Shown: positions 18,732-27,200 of the stretch, one piece after another
How positions within the stretch are numbered: position 1 is the stretch's first letter
Layout: each line of letters begins with the position of its first letter
Source of the DNA: Desulfobacter curvatus DSM 3379
GTDB taxonomy: Bacteria; Desulfobacterota; Desulfobacteria; Desulfobacterales; Desulfobacteraceae
Length of the DNA stretch: 64,000 nt
Reading direction: 5' to 3'
Assembly (NCBI RefSeq): GCF_000373985.1
Contig: NZ_KB893090.1
Span: forward strand, 1 to 64,000
Position numbers and translations under genes: made by a program
The notes under the pieces: model-generated
The model's input: only the letters and a program-made list of their open reading frames with translations
Databases searched by the model: none
Told to the model about the DNA's origin: nothing

Positions 18732-18745
18732 ATTTAGAGGTGGAT

Positions 18746-20521
18746 ATGGAGAACTATAAAGATCAAGTTGTAGGCTTGCTTAAAGCCGGCGTGGAATTCC
18801 AGCAGCTTTCGGATACGATTTTAAATGAACTGGTTGGCCGTCTTCAGATTAAGGATGTGGCTGCCGGCACCCATGTTATCGTTGAAGGTGAACATGAAAG
18901 GTCAATGTTTGTCTTGGTTTCCGGCCGGTTGAGAGTCACCCGGCAGGGCAAGGACGGCAACCTCATGTTGTATAATGAGATTCTGCCCGGTGAAATCGTA
19001 GGCGAACTGGGCGTAATATTGGATCAGCCCAGAACCGCCGATATTATCGCATTAAGGAGCTCGGTGATAGGGATACTTTCACAAGAAGATTTTGAGCAGT
19101 TGCTGCAGAATTTCCCTGTGGACATTAATCGCGTTTTCTCCCAGGCCATCTATAATCATTTACGCCATTCCCGGCGGATAAAACGCCGGAAACGGGCCCA
19201 GGCTTTTATTGTTATTCCGCTTTCAAATGAGGTTGATGCCGGCATGGTGGCGTATAACCTGACCAGGGCATTTTCCGTTCAGGGGAAGGCCTTGCATGTT
19301 GCATTGGAAGGCGGTAGTGTAGAACAAAATTGTAATATTGACCTCATGGAAGCGGAAAATGAGTTTTTAATCTATCAGGCCAAGGCTTCTGATCCGGGAT
19401 TGGCGTCCGCAGTTGTTGAGTACGCGGATCAGATTTTGTTTGTTGCACAATCCGGGGCTGCAAAAAAATTGTCCCGGGTGGAGGCGGAACTTGCAGCAGA
19501 ACCCGGCGTTAAACTGATGAGAAAACACCTCATCGTTCTTCATCCTGAAAGAACAAGTTGTTGCGAGGATAAATTGGCGTGGCAGGGCCCAAGGGATGTA
19601 GAACGTGTATACCCTGCAAGCCTGGATGATTTACCCGATTACTGCCGGATTGCCCGTTTTCTGGTGGGTAAAGCCGTAGGGGTTGTACTGGGTGGCGGGG
19701 GGGCAAGGGGATTTGCCCATCTGGGGGCATTAAAGGCTTTTGAGGAGAAAGGCATTCCGGTTGATCTGCTTGGCGGCAACAGCATGGGAGCCTTGATTGG
19801 GGCATCCTATGTGTTTGGTATCCCCATAGAGAAGATTCACACGACTATCCGGAATTCGGCAAAGGGACTAATTCGGCCGGATTTGCCTGTGGTCTCAATT
19901 TTTTCCAGCAAGAATTTTGAAAAGGTCCTCAGGGCGGTTTTTGGCGATACACAGGTTCAATGTTTGTGGACAATCTATTTTTCAGCGGCCTGCAATCTGA
20001 GTCGCGCCGACACTGCTGTTATGGATTCCGGCCCACTTTGGCAGGCTGTTTTGGCCAGCAATTCTCCGGCGGGATTATTCCCCCCTGTTATCAGAAACGG
20101 TGAGATGATGGTTGATGGCGCCATTTTAGAAAATGTGCCGGTTCAGGCCATGCGCGGAAGGCTGGGTACGGCCCTGGAACGTCGTCGTGGAAATGGAACG
20201 ATTATTGCCTTGGATGTTGATGTCAAAGAGGACCTTACTGTTGATCCAAAGATTAAATCGCTTAAAAATTGGCATGTGATCAGGTCCCGGTTCGACAAAA
20301 AGGCATCCCCGATCCCCGGTCTTAAACGCATTCTGTCCTATGCCAATCAGATGGGGGGGCTGGTACAACGTAGGCGAATCATGTCCCTGGCGGATCATTA
20401 CCTTGAACTGCCGGTTTCACATTTCCCCATGACAGCCTATTCAAGAGCTGAGGAAATCATTGAAATCGGATATGAGCATACCCTTGGGAAAATCCAGGAA
20501 TTACAATTGAATTACAGCTAA
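18746..20521 (+). CDS. Cyclic-nucleotide-binding-domain patatin-like phospholipase
   Basis: 591 residues from ATG 18746 (GAGGTG just upstream; a GTG at 18740 overlaps that site). Residues about 15-130 form a cNMP-binding fold (HVIVEGEHERSMFVLVSGRL, GEIVGELGVILDQPRTADI). Residues about 315-500 form a patatin domain: oxyanion GGGGARG near 317, nucleophile serine in GNSMG near 346, and aspartate of the dyad in DGAILENVP near 457. This is the bacterial NTE-like layout; substrates are probably lysophospholipids at the inner membrane. The middle part (about 150-300) resembles the linker of such proteins. Converges with the HDOD-GGDEF gene. Confidence 0.9.
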   Translation: MENYKDQVVGLLKAGVEFQQLSDTILNELVGRLQIKDVAAGTHVIVEGEHERSMFVLVSGRLRVTRQGKDGNLMLYNEILPGEIVGELGVILDQPRTADIIALRSSVIGILSQEDFEQLLQNFPVDINRVFSQAIYNHLRHSRRIKRRKRAQAFIVIPLSNEVDAGMVAYNLTRAFSVQGKALHVALEGGSVEQNCNIDLMEAENEFLIYQAKASDPGLASAVVEYADQILFVAQSGAAKKLSRVEAELAAEPGVKLMRKHLIVLHPERTSCCEDKLAWQGPRDVERVYPASLDDLPDYCRIARFLVGKAVGVVLGGGGARGFAHLGALKAFEEKGIPVDLLGGNSMGALIGASYVFGIPIEKIHTTIRNSAKGLIRPDLPVVSIFSSKNFEKVLRAVFGDTQVQCLWTIYFSAACNLSRADTAVMDSGPLWQAVLASNSPAGLFPPVIRNGEMMVDGAILENVPVQAMRGRLGTALERRRGNGTIIALDVDVKEDLTVDPKIKSLKNWHVIRSRFDKKASPIPGLKRILSYANQMGGLVQRRRIMSLADHYLELPVSHFPMTAYSRAEEIIEIGYEHTLGKIQELQLNYS

Positions 20522-20527
20522 CCGGCC

Positions 20528-22591
20528 TTATCCTGAGACCACCCGGTTGCGGCCGGCGTCCTTTGCTTTGTACAGGGCCTTATCCGCCTTTGACACCAGA
20601 ACGTCATGATTTTTTATATCATTTTCAAATTTGCTGATGCCGATACTCACAGTCAGGCCAAGTCCTTGGAAACGATCTGAAAGCAGATGCCCCAGATGTT
20701 CGATTTCCTTTCGAATACGTTCGGCATACACAACCGCTTTGGCCGGGCTTGTATCGTTCAAGACAACGATAAACTCCTCCCCACCGTAACGGCCGACATG
20801 GTCCGTGGGACGCGACATTTTTTTTAAGGTTTTTGCGATCAGTTTAAGGACGGTGTCGCCTTCCTGGTGACCGAACATGTCGTTAAATTTTTTAAAATGA
20901 TCCACATCAATCATCGCAACACAAAGGGCCATATTCTCGTTGCCGGCTTTTAAGAAGGATTTTTTTAACAGGTCATCAATGGCCATCCTGTTCAGCAGCC
21001 CGGTCATCCCGTCATGAAGAGATGCAGATTTCGCCTTTTTATAGGCTGAGGCATTTTCAAGCGCAAGCCCAAGCTCATTGGCCACGATTGCAATGGATGA
21101 AAACAGGCCCGGCTCAATTTTTTTGCCGGATTCGGCATGATCCATTCCCAGAAGTCCGATCACCTTATCATGGCTGCAAAAAGGAACAACAAGCATCTGG
21201 GAGATTGCAAATCTTTCCAGCACCTCTTTTTCGCCCGGCAGGGTGCCGTTTATGACAACCGGCTCTTTATTTCTCAGGCACTTGTGGAAACCGTTATCCG
21301 CCTTATCCATGGAGATATAATGAGCTGCCAACTGGTCTGAAAAACTGTCATGCTTCAGGCACTTCACGACCTGGAGGCGGCGCAGAGGTGGGATTGCCCT
21401 TAATATGTAAACCCGGTCAAAACCAAAATCCTGGCAAATGGCTTTCAAGGTCGCTGATAAGATTTTTTGGGGCTCCAGGCTGCAGTGAGGCGCGGTGATG
21501 CTTGCAGTTACAGAAAGCTTTTGCTCATGGACTTCTTTTTCTTTGGGGGAAAAACATCCTGAGTTGATGGCACTTAATTTTAAATTTGCCTTGAGCAGGG
21601 TGGCCCGGTATTGATCTGTAGAAGGAAATTCGAAATTATAAAATTTGGCCGTATTTTCAATTTCTTCATCCATCTTTTGGATCACAGCTTCAAAGGCTAT
21701 GCGGTCAAGCTGAATATTTTTTTCAACCTCGGGCTGAAGCATTGGCGAAAGAATCAGATCCACAGGGCCCATGCCCTGGGTCCAGGCCAGATAATCAGCC
21801 AGGCAAACAATGCAAATAAACTGCATATCTTCCTTGCAAATATCCAGATGGCCAAAACGACGGTGATGGTATTGTATGGCCAGGCAAAGCTTTTCGGGAA
21901 AGCCCCAGCGATGTCCGTAATACGCCCCCAGATCATCGTGCCCGATCCCTATGATGTCCCTTTCCACTTCAACCAAGGGGGTGGTGAAGTTGAAAGCATT
22001 TTTACAAAAATCAGCATAATTCACCCGGCCGGACCGGTCCAGAATAATTCTTCCAAAATCATGGAGCAGGCCTGCCGTATAAGCATCCTCCGGGCTGGGA
22101 TATCCTATCTGATCTGCAATGGCCTGACTGAGACTTGCCACGCACAGACAGTGACGCCAGAAAAAAGCCCGGTCAAATTGTTTTTTGGGGCCGGACTTGA
22201 CCATTTTTTCAAAAAAAGTCACGCCAAGGCAGATTTTTTTAATCTCATCAATTCCCAGGAACAGCACAGCCTCTGAAATGGCAGAGACTCTGGATCTTAG
22301 ACTGAAAAAAGAAGAGTTTACAATGCCCAGTACCTTTGCGGTGATCCCCGGGTCTGTTTCAACCAGCTTGGCTACATCCCCAATGGACGCGTTAGGGTCA
22401 TTGCATATCGTTAGCATTTTAGCCATGACTTGGGCAAACCCCGGCAGTTCCTTGCCATCTTTTTTCAGAACTTTTCTGATATCAGAATCACTGGGGAGAC
22501 TCAGCATGTTATCCATTGTTAGACACCATAGAAAATCAAGGAATTTGGATTCGACTTCCTGTCGAATCTCCATCCCCATATTTATTATCAT
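20528..22591 (-). CDS. HDOD-GAF-GGDEF signalling protein
   Basis: 687 residues. HDOD domain about 35-250 (VETDPGITAKVLGIVNSSFF, AYTAGLLHDFGRIILDR), GAF-like sensor about 365-515, diguanylate cyclase about 525-685 with an intact RYGGEEF active site near 600 and NRMAIDD at its start. Probably makes c-di-GMP in response to a GAF-sensed cue. HDOD proteins often act in signalling without catalysis. It stands alone on the minus strand. Confidence 0.9.
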   Translation of the reverse strand: MIINMGMEIRQEVESKFLDFLWCLTMDNMLSLPSDSDIRKVLKKDGKELPGFAQVMAKMLTICNDPNASIGDVAKLVETDPGITAKVLGIVNSSFFSLRSRVSAISEAVLFLGIDEIKKICLGVTFFEKMVKSGPKKQFDRAFFWRHCLCVASLSQAIADQIGYPSPEDAYTAGLLHDFGRIILDRSGRVNYADFCKNAFNFTTPLVEVERDIIGIGHDDLGAYYGHRWGFPEKLCLAIQYHHRRFGHLDICKEDMQFICIVCLADYLAWTQGMGPVDLILSPMLQPEVEKNIQLDRIAFEAVIQKMDEEIENTAKFYNFEFPSTDQYRATLLKANLKLSAINSGCFSPKEKEVHEQKLSVTASITAPHCSLEPQKILSATLKAICQDFGFDRVYILRAIPPLRRLQVVKCLKHDSFSDQLAAHYISMDKADNGFHKCLRNKEPVVINGTLPGEKEVLERFAISQMLVVPFCSHDKVIGLLGMDHAESGKKIEPGLFSSIAIVANELGLALENASAYKKAKSASLHDGMTGLLNRMAIDDLLKKSFLKAGNENMALCVAMIDVDHFKKFNDMFGHQEGDTVLKLIAKTLKKMSRPTDHVGRYGGEEFIVVLNDTSPAKAVVYAERIRKEIEHLGHLLSDRFQGLGLTVSIGISKFENDIKNHDVLVSKADKALYKAKDAGRNRVVSG

Positions 22592-22649
22592 TTTCCATCT
22601 GCACTGTACAGGTTAACTTTAAGATTGATTGCCCACAAGAATCGCGGTA

Positions 22650-23132
22650 TCAGGCCGTGTCGGATGACCCGAGGATTTCGTTAATGTGTTTTCGAACAAT
22701 TTTCAAATAATCGGGAAAGGCGGCTGCCAAAGGCGGTGTGAGTTCCGTTCCCCAGTCAATGGTGGCCGGTTCAATGCCCACCACCCTGAGATAGGGCCTG
22801 TGTCCACGCATTTCAGCCATACCTAAAGAGTCTAAAAGATCAATGTCGTGCAAAGAGAGCATCTGCTTCTTATTTTTTCTCAGCTGGTTTTCTTCAAGGC
22901 AAAAAATGGTGCCGGGCGTCTGATTGGCCCGGACAATATCCAGCACCAGAATATTTTCATACGCTTCAAACAGGTAAAAGATGTCCTGGGTAAAAGTGCC
23001 GCCGTCGATGAAATCCACATCCGCGTCTTTCCAGTCTTCTTTTTCCTTCCAGAATTCATTGATGGCGTGGACGCCGATGCCTTCGTCCTGCATCAGGATA
23101 TTTCCCACACCGAGCACCAGTAATCTTTTCAT
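22650..23132 (-). CDS. Hydrogenase maturation protease (HybD/HynC-like)
   Basis: 160 residues from the ATG at 23132 (MKRLLVLGVGNILMQDEGIG); a longer frame to 23192 adds a non-conserved leader. Nickel-dependent endopeptidase that removes the C-terminal tail of the hydrogenase large subunit once nickel is in place. Metal ligands of the family: Glu in MQDEGIG, Asp in LDIVRAN and His in SLHDIDL. Third gene of the hys cluster, behind a hairpin that follows hysA. Confidence 0.9.
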   Translation of the reverse strand: MKRLLVLGVGNILMQDEGIGVHAINEFWKEKEDWKDADVDFIDGGTFTQDIFYLFEAYENILVLDIVRANQTPGTIFCLEENQLRKNKKQMLSLHDIDLLDSLGMAEMRGHRPYLRVVGIEPATIDWGTELTPPLAAAFPDYLKIVRKHINEILGSSDTA

Positions 23133-23189
23133 GGTTTGATTCCCGATTGGTCTGTTTTTAGAATATGTGTAATTAGGAATTTTACAAAA

Positions 23190-23222
23190 CAATAAGGAGG
23201 GCCGTAAACCGCCTCCCTATTG
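23190..23222 (-). terminator. Hairpin between hysA and the protease gene
   Basis: Inverted repeat CAATAAGGAGG / CCTCCCTATTG with a T-rich run on both sides (TTGTTTTG on the minus strand). A likely partial terminator that would lower protease expression relative to the structural subunits. Confidence 0.6.
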
Positions 23223-23256
23223 TTTTTGTTGTTTAATCAGAAAGGGATGTTTCCCA

Positions 23257-24768
23257 TTACAGGGGAAGTTCCACTTTGATTTCCTTGCCGGTATCTGCGT
23301 CCAGCACGTGGACGGCGCAGCCCAGTCAGGGGTCGTAGGCGCGTATCAGGCGCCCGACATTCACCGGATTGTCCACATCAGGTACGGGAACGCCGATCAG
23401 GGCCTCTTCCATGGGGCCTCTTTGGCCCATGTCATCCATGGGGTTGGCGTTCCAGATGGTGGCAGAGGTGATCTGGTAATTGGATATCACGAAATCCTTG
23501 ATGTCCACATAATGTAGGAGCGCGCCCCTGGGGGCTTCTGTCAAGCCAATCCCTTCAGCATTCTCGGGAATATCCGCCGGAACAAAGGTCTCTTTGCCCG
23601 GGGTGGCTTGGGCAAGCCATTGTTCAACTGCCCCGGCAACCAGGGCAGTCTCTTCAGCCCTTGCCACATGGCGGCCCAAAATTGAGAAACAGGCATCACC
23701 GATATCACGCAGTTTTTTTACGCCCAGTGCGTTTTGGCCGGTTTTGGACAGCTCCGGATTGGTGGCCCACATTCTGGCCAAAGGACCACCTTCATGGGGT
23801 TTGTCATTGTATCTGGGGGCTTTGATAAATGAGTAGGCACCGGCTTTGCCCGGTTCAGGCCGGGTCTTGCCTTTGGTGGGATTCAGACCGGTGGTGTCGT
23901 CCTCAAACCAGGAGTATTTTACATATTCCTTGATCAGGGCCGGGTCCACTTTGTAGTCTTTGCCGTCTGTGTAAACGCCTGGTTTCAACAAGGTATTGCC
24001 TTTGTTGTCCATGGGGAATACACCCCAGGAGACCAGATTTTTATGCCCCGCACCCGTTTTAAGCAGATCACCGTAAGGCCCTGCCAGGGTGTAAATTAAC
24101 GGAATATATTTTTCCATGACGAATTTTTTGACTTTTTTGAACCGTTCTGCGTAGGCATTCAGGGCTTCCCTGGTGGGGATTTCCGTTGTTCCGCCCACCA
24201 CAATGCCTTGGACATGTGGCATTTTGCCGCCCAGCAGCGCCACCATTTCATGGCAGATTTTACGCATTTCAAGGGCTTCAAGGTACTGGGCAACGCCAAC
24301 ATCATTGATCTCCTTGGGGACCCGTATGTCATTGTTTTTATATCTGGGAATGAAAGGCGCCGTGTCCGGGCCGTTCACATAGTCCAGTGCTGCCAGGTGG
24401 TAGAAATGCAGGATATGGGACTGGATAAAATTGGCGCCCAGGATCAGATTTCTGGCGATGCGTCCGTTGTCCGTAAGCGTTACGCCGAATGCATCATCCA
24501 GGGCAAGGGATGCTGCTGTGGCATGGGCGGTGGGACATACTCCGCAGATTCTCTGGGTGATCTGGACGGCATCCCTGGGGTCGCGGCCCACAAGGATTTG
24601 CTCAAATCCGCGGTACATACCACCTGACATGCGGGCATCCACAACAACGCCGTTTCTAACTTCCACCTCGGCTTTTAGATGCCCTTCGATTCTTGTGACC
24701 GGATCAATGCTTATTTTAATTTTTTTAGTGCTGCCGATCGGTGCGGTAGCTGGTTTGCTGCCTGACAT
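23257..24768 (-). CDS. hysA: [NiFeSe] hydrogenase large subunit with in-frame UGA selenocysteine
   Basis: 503 residues if UGA at 23326-23328 is read as selenocysteine 481; the plain open frame stops there after RLIRAYDP. Past the UGA the frame continues LGCAVH, then 16 more residues to TAA. This rebuilds the C-terminal active-site motif DPUxxCxxH, with Sec481 and Cys484 as nickel ligands and cleavage expected after His487. The N-terminal pair is in RICGVCP near residue 71, preceded by IDPVTRIEGH. Strong ribosome-binding site (AAGGAG). Partner of HysB in periplasmic hydrogen oxidation feeding c-type cytochromes. The protease gene follows. Confidence 0.93.
23295..23320 (-). promoter_or_regulatory. 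Candidate bacterial SECIS hairpin of hysA
   Basis: Directly after the UGA the minus strand folds as CTGC, three-base bulge GCC, GTCCA, loop CGTGC, TGGAC, GCAG. The stem of four plus five pairs with GU in the apical loop, about 6 to 31 bases behind the UGA, fits bacterial SECIS geometry for SelB binding. Confidence 0.6.
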
Positions 24769-24849
24769 AAATATTTCTCCTTAGTGTGAATCTGTTTCGG
24801 TTAGGCCCTGGGGAAAAAATAAATGCTGCATATTTCCCGCGTTCCTTGG

Positions 24850-25806
24850 TTATTCGGGTTCATAAAAAGGTGATGATGCATCCGGGAAACCGGGTTCAAC
24901 ACAACCGATACAGACGGCGTTATCCACACACCAGTTCAGGCCGCTGTTCCATTTTCTCTTAAAGCAGTCCGCGTAAGTGGAAGGACCCTTGCAGCCCAGA
25001 TCCATACGGCAGCCTTTGGGGGCTGACAGGGTTTGGGCCAGTATGTCTTCGTCATACATGTCCAGTCTGGGACAGTTCTCATGGATATTTTCTCCAAAGA
25101 AGAGCATGGGGCGTCCTTCGTCATCCAATTCCGGAATGCCTTTTTCCAGCAGATGTACGACAGACAGGACAATCCAGTCCGGATGGGGCGGACAGCCCGA
25201 AATATTGACAATCGGGGTCCCAATGCCGTTATCTGCAAAAAAGTCCCTGCAGCTTGTGGCTCCGGTGACATTGCCTTCGGCTGCCGGAATACCGCCGAAC
25301 GCGGCACAGGTGCCCACAGCAAGACAGGAGCCGGCCATGGGAGCCACTTCTTTGACCAGGTCAACCATGGTGTACTCTTTATGCTCGTATTCGCCCACTA
25401 CACAGTACTTGCCTTCTGCTGCCGTAGGAATGGCGCCCTCCACAACAAGGGAAAATCTTCCCTTATATTCCTTGGCAACAGCAAACAGGTTTTCCAGGGC
25501 GGTTTCGCCTTCGCCGGCCATCACTGTGGGATGGTATTGCAGGCTGATAACTTTTAAAAGCACATCTGCAATGCTGGGATCAACGCTGTTGAGCAGACTG
25601 ACCGAGCAGCCTGTGCATCCCTGTCCCTGAATCCAGACAACCGGATGCCGTTTAAGGCCTTTTTCAAGGGCTTTAACCAGCGCAGGATTCACCACCTGGG
25701 ACACACCAATGCCGGCTGCGGCACCGGCAACGGTTTTCAAGAAGTACCGCCGGGTAACTCCTGATTTTTTTTGTTGCGTTTCAGGCAACATATGCTCGTC
25801 TTTCAC
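24850..25806 (-). CDS. hysB: [NiFeSe] hydrogenase small subunit, Tat-exported
   Basis: 318 residues from the GTG at 25806, five bases behind GGAGG; a GTG at 25812 touches the GGAGG and an ATG lies at 25791. Twin-arginine signal TRRYFLKTVAGAAAG, so the folded heterodimer is exported to the periplasm. Iron-sulfur ligands: GQGCTGCSVSLL (proximal cluster), NISGCPPHPDW, and C-terminal cysteine groups in CPRLDMYDE, CRMDLGCKG and CIGCVEPGFPD. Followed by hysA after 81 bases. Confidence 0.93.
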   Translation of the reverse strand: MKDEHMLPETQQKKSGVTRRYFLKTVAGAAAGIGVSQVVNPALVKALEKGLKRHPVVWIQGQGCTGCSVSLLNSVDPSIADVLLKVISLQYHPTVMAGEGETALENLFAVAKEYKGRFSLVVEGAIPTAAEGKYCVVGEYEHKEYTMVDLVKEVAPMAGSCLAVGTCAAFGGIPAAEGNVTGATSCRDFFADNGIGTPIVNISGCPPHPDWIVLSVVHLLEKGIPELDDEGRPMLFFGENIHENCPRLDMYDEDILAQTLSAPKGCRMDLGCKGPSTYADCFKRKWNSGLNWCVDNAVCIGCVEPGFPDASSPFYEPE

Positions 25807-26138
25807 GGGCACCTCCTTGATGCTGTTAAAATACTACTGGTACATAAATAAATTCCGCAGGCTTTTACGTATTCTTTACGATGTTTCCTTTACGGATTTT
25901 TATTGATGCAATATATAGATCGAGTTGTGTTTATGTCAATATTTCTATGGAAAAATTGAATGTATAAGCAAAAATTCATAGAAAAATTGAATATTTTACA
26001 ATATTTTACAAGTTTTCATAAAAAATTAAATATGTTAATTATACATTTGCCGTACGGAGTAATAATTTCTTGATTTGATTAGGTAATATGGCTTAATATA
26101 TATGTTAATTCTTATTTAATTTAACTATCGGGCCGATT
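25807..26138. other. AT-rich divergent promoter region
   Basis: 332 bases between hysB and the PilZ-like gene. Strongly AT-rich with repeated AAAATTGAAT-type runs and TTTTACAA repeats. Likely promoter region for hysBA; I could not identify a specific operator. Confidence 0.4.
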
Positions 26139-26489
26139 ATGGAAAAAGAAAATCATTCAGAAAACGAAGAGCTTCGCACACAAATGAGAACAGCAGCTGC
26201 CGACGGTGCCAGTGTTGAATTTACCTTCCCAGGCTCCATGCTTGCGTACCAGTTTCCCCTAAGGGACTGGAGCTACACAGGCCTAGGCATCCTGGCAAGA
26301 CAGGACTCCAAGGTATTGGATCATATCCGGGAGGGCCAGATATTTTCTGTTACCCTTCGCAGAGGGGGAAACGGCCTTTCTTTAGAGATGTACCGGGTGG
26401 AAATCCGCCATATTTCAGATCCTGAGCAAGGGCGGCATCCCGGGCACAAAGTTGTTGGGTTGAGTATTTTGGAAAAGGAATCAGCGTAG
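26139..26489 (+). CDS. PilZ-domain-like small protein
   Basis: 116 residues, soluble. The central part (FPLRDWSYTGLGILARQDS, then VLDHIREGQIFSVTL) has the beta-rich layout of PilZ domains; the D.S..G element is present as DWSYTGLG but the usual RxxxR is weak, so c-di-GMP binding is uncertain. Converges with the response regulator gene, with no intervening bases. Could be an effector for c-di-GMP made by GGDEF proteins such as the one at 20528. Confidence 0.55.
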   Translation: MEKENHSENEELRTQMRTAAADGASVEFTFPGSMLAYQFPLRDWSYTGLGILARQDSKVLDHIREGQIFSVTLRRGGNGLSLEMYRVEIRHISDPEQGRHPGHKVVGLSILEKESA

Positions 26490-27200
26490 CTATTCGTCTG
26501 ATTCAAACCTGTATCCCACACCGTGAACGGTTGTAATGATTATTGGGGTTGCAGGTTTTTTTTCAATTTTTTTTCTTAACATTGCGATATGCTGGTCAAG
26601 GGTCCGGGTCGTTCCTCCATAATCCACACCCCAGACACGAGCTAAAATAGTGTCCCGGTCCAGCACTTCTCCGGGATGTGCGGCAAAGAATTTGAGCAGC
26701 TCAATTTCCCTTCTTGATAGATCAAAGCTTTTATTGGCACCTGTGATTTTAAATCGTTTGGGGTCAACCATGAAGCCGGCAAAGGCAAAAGGGGCTTTGC
26801 TTTTATCTTTTGCAGCGGGGCTCTTGAATCTTTTGGCCCGGCGCAGCACCGCATCAATTCTTGCCAGAAGTTCATGAATTCCAAATGGTTTGGTGATGTA
26901 GTCGTCCGCCCCAAGTCTCAGGCCCACCACCTTGTCGATCTCTTCTCCTTTGGCCGTGAGTATAATCACCGGAACCATGGCATCCTTTGTCCGGATGGCC
27001 CGGCACACATCATAACCACTTTTGCCCGGCATCATCACATCCAAAAGTACAAGATCCGGGGGGTGGCGTTCAAAGGCGTTCAGGGCCTCATTACCATCGC
27101 CCGCCTCAATGACCTGATACCCTTCACTTTCCAGGGTGTCTGTTAAACCGATCCGGATGTGGATGTCGTCCTCTGCCACAAGTATGGTTGTATTATTCAT
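26490..27200 (-). CDS. OmpR-family response regulator
   Basis: 236 residues. Receiver domain 1-120 with acidic residues EDD near the start, phospho-acceptor Asp in LVLLDVMMPGKSG (about 54), Thr/Lys in LTAKGEE; winged-helix DNA-binding domain about 135-232 with ILARVWGVDY and TVHGVGYRFE. It overlaps the sensor kinase gene by eight bases. Last gene of the VWA-kinase-regulator operon. Confidence 0.93.
   Translation of the reverse strand: MNNTTILVAEDDIHIRIGLTDTLESEGYQVIEAGDGNEALNAFERHPPDLVLLDVMMPGKSGYDVCRAIRTKDAMVPVIILTAKGEEIDKVVGLRLGADDYITKPFGIHELLARIDAVLRRAKRFKSPAAKDKSKAPFAFAGFMVDPKRFKITGANKSFDLSRREIELLKFFAAHPGEVLDRDTILARVWGVDYGGTTRTLDQHIAMLRKKIEKKPATPIIITTVHGVGYRFESDE

Larger units (their letters stand above)
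18322..18745. other. Divergent intergenic region with two family A repeats
   Basis: 424 bases between the flippase-like gene and the patatin gene. Holds a truncated and a full family A repeat, both in reverse orientation. No gene was seen. Confidence 0.6.

Noticed and set aside
23326..23328. Plain stop codon of hysA
   Set aside because: The frame continues with an intact DPxxxCxxH ligand motif and a normal cleavage tail, so UGA is read as Sec.
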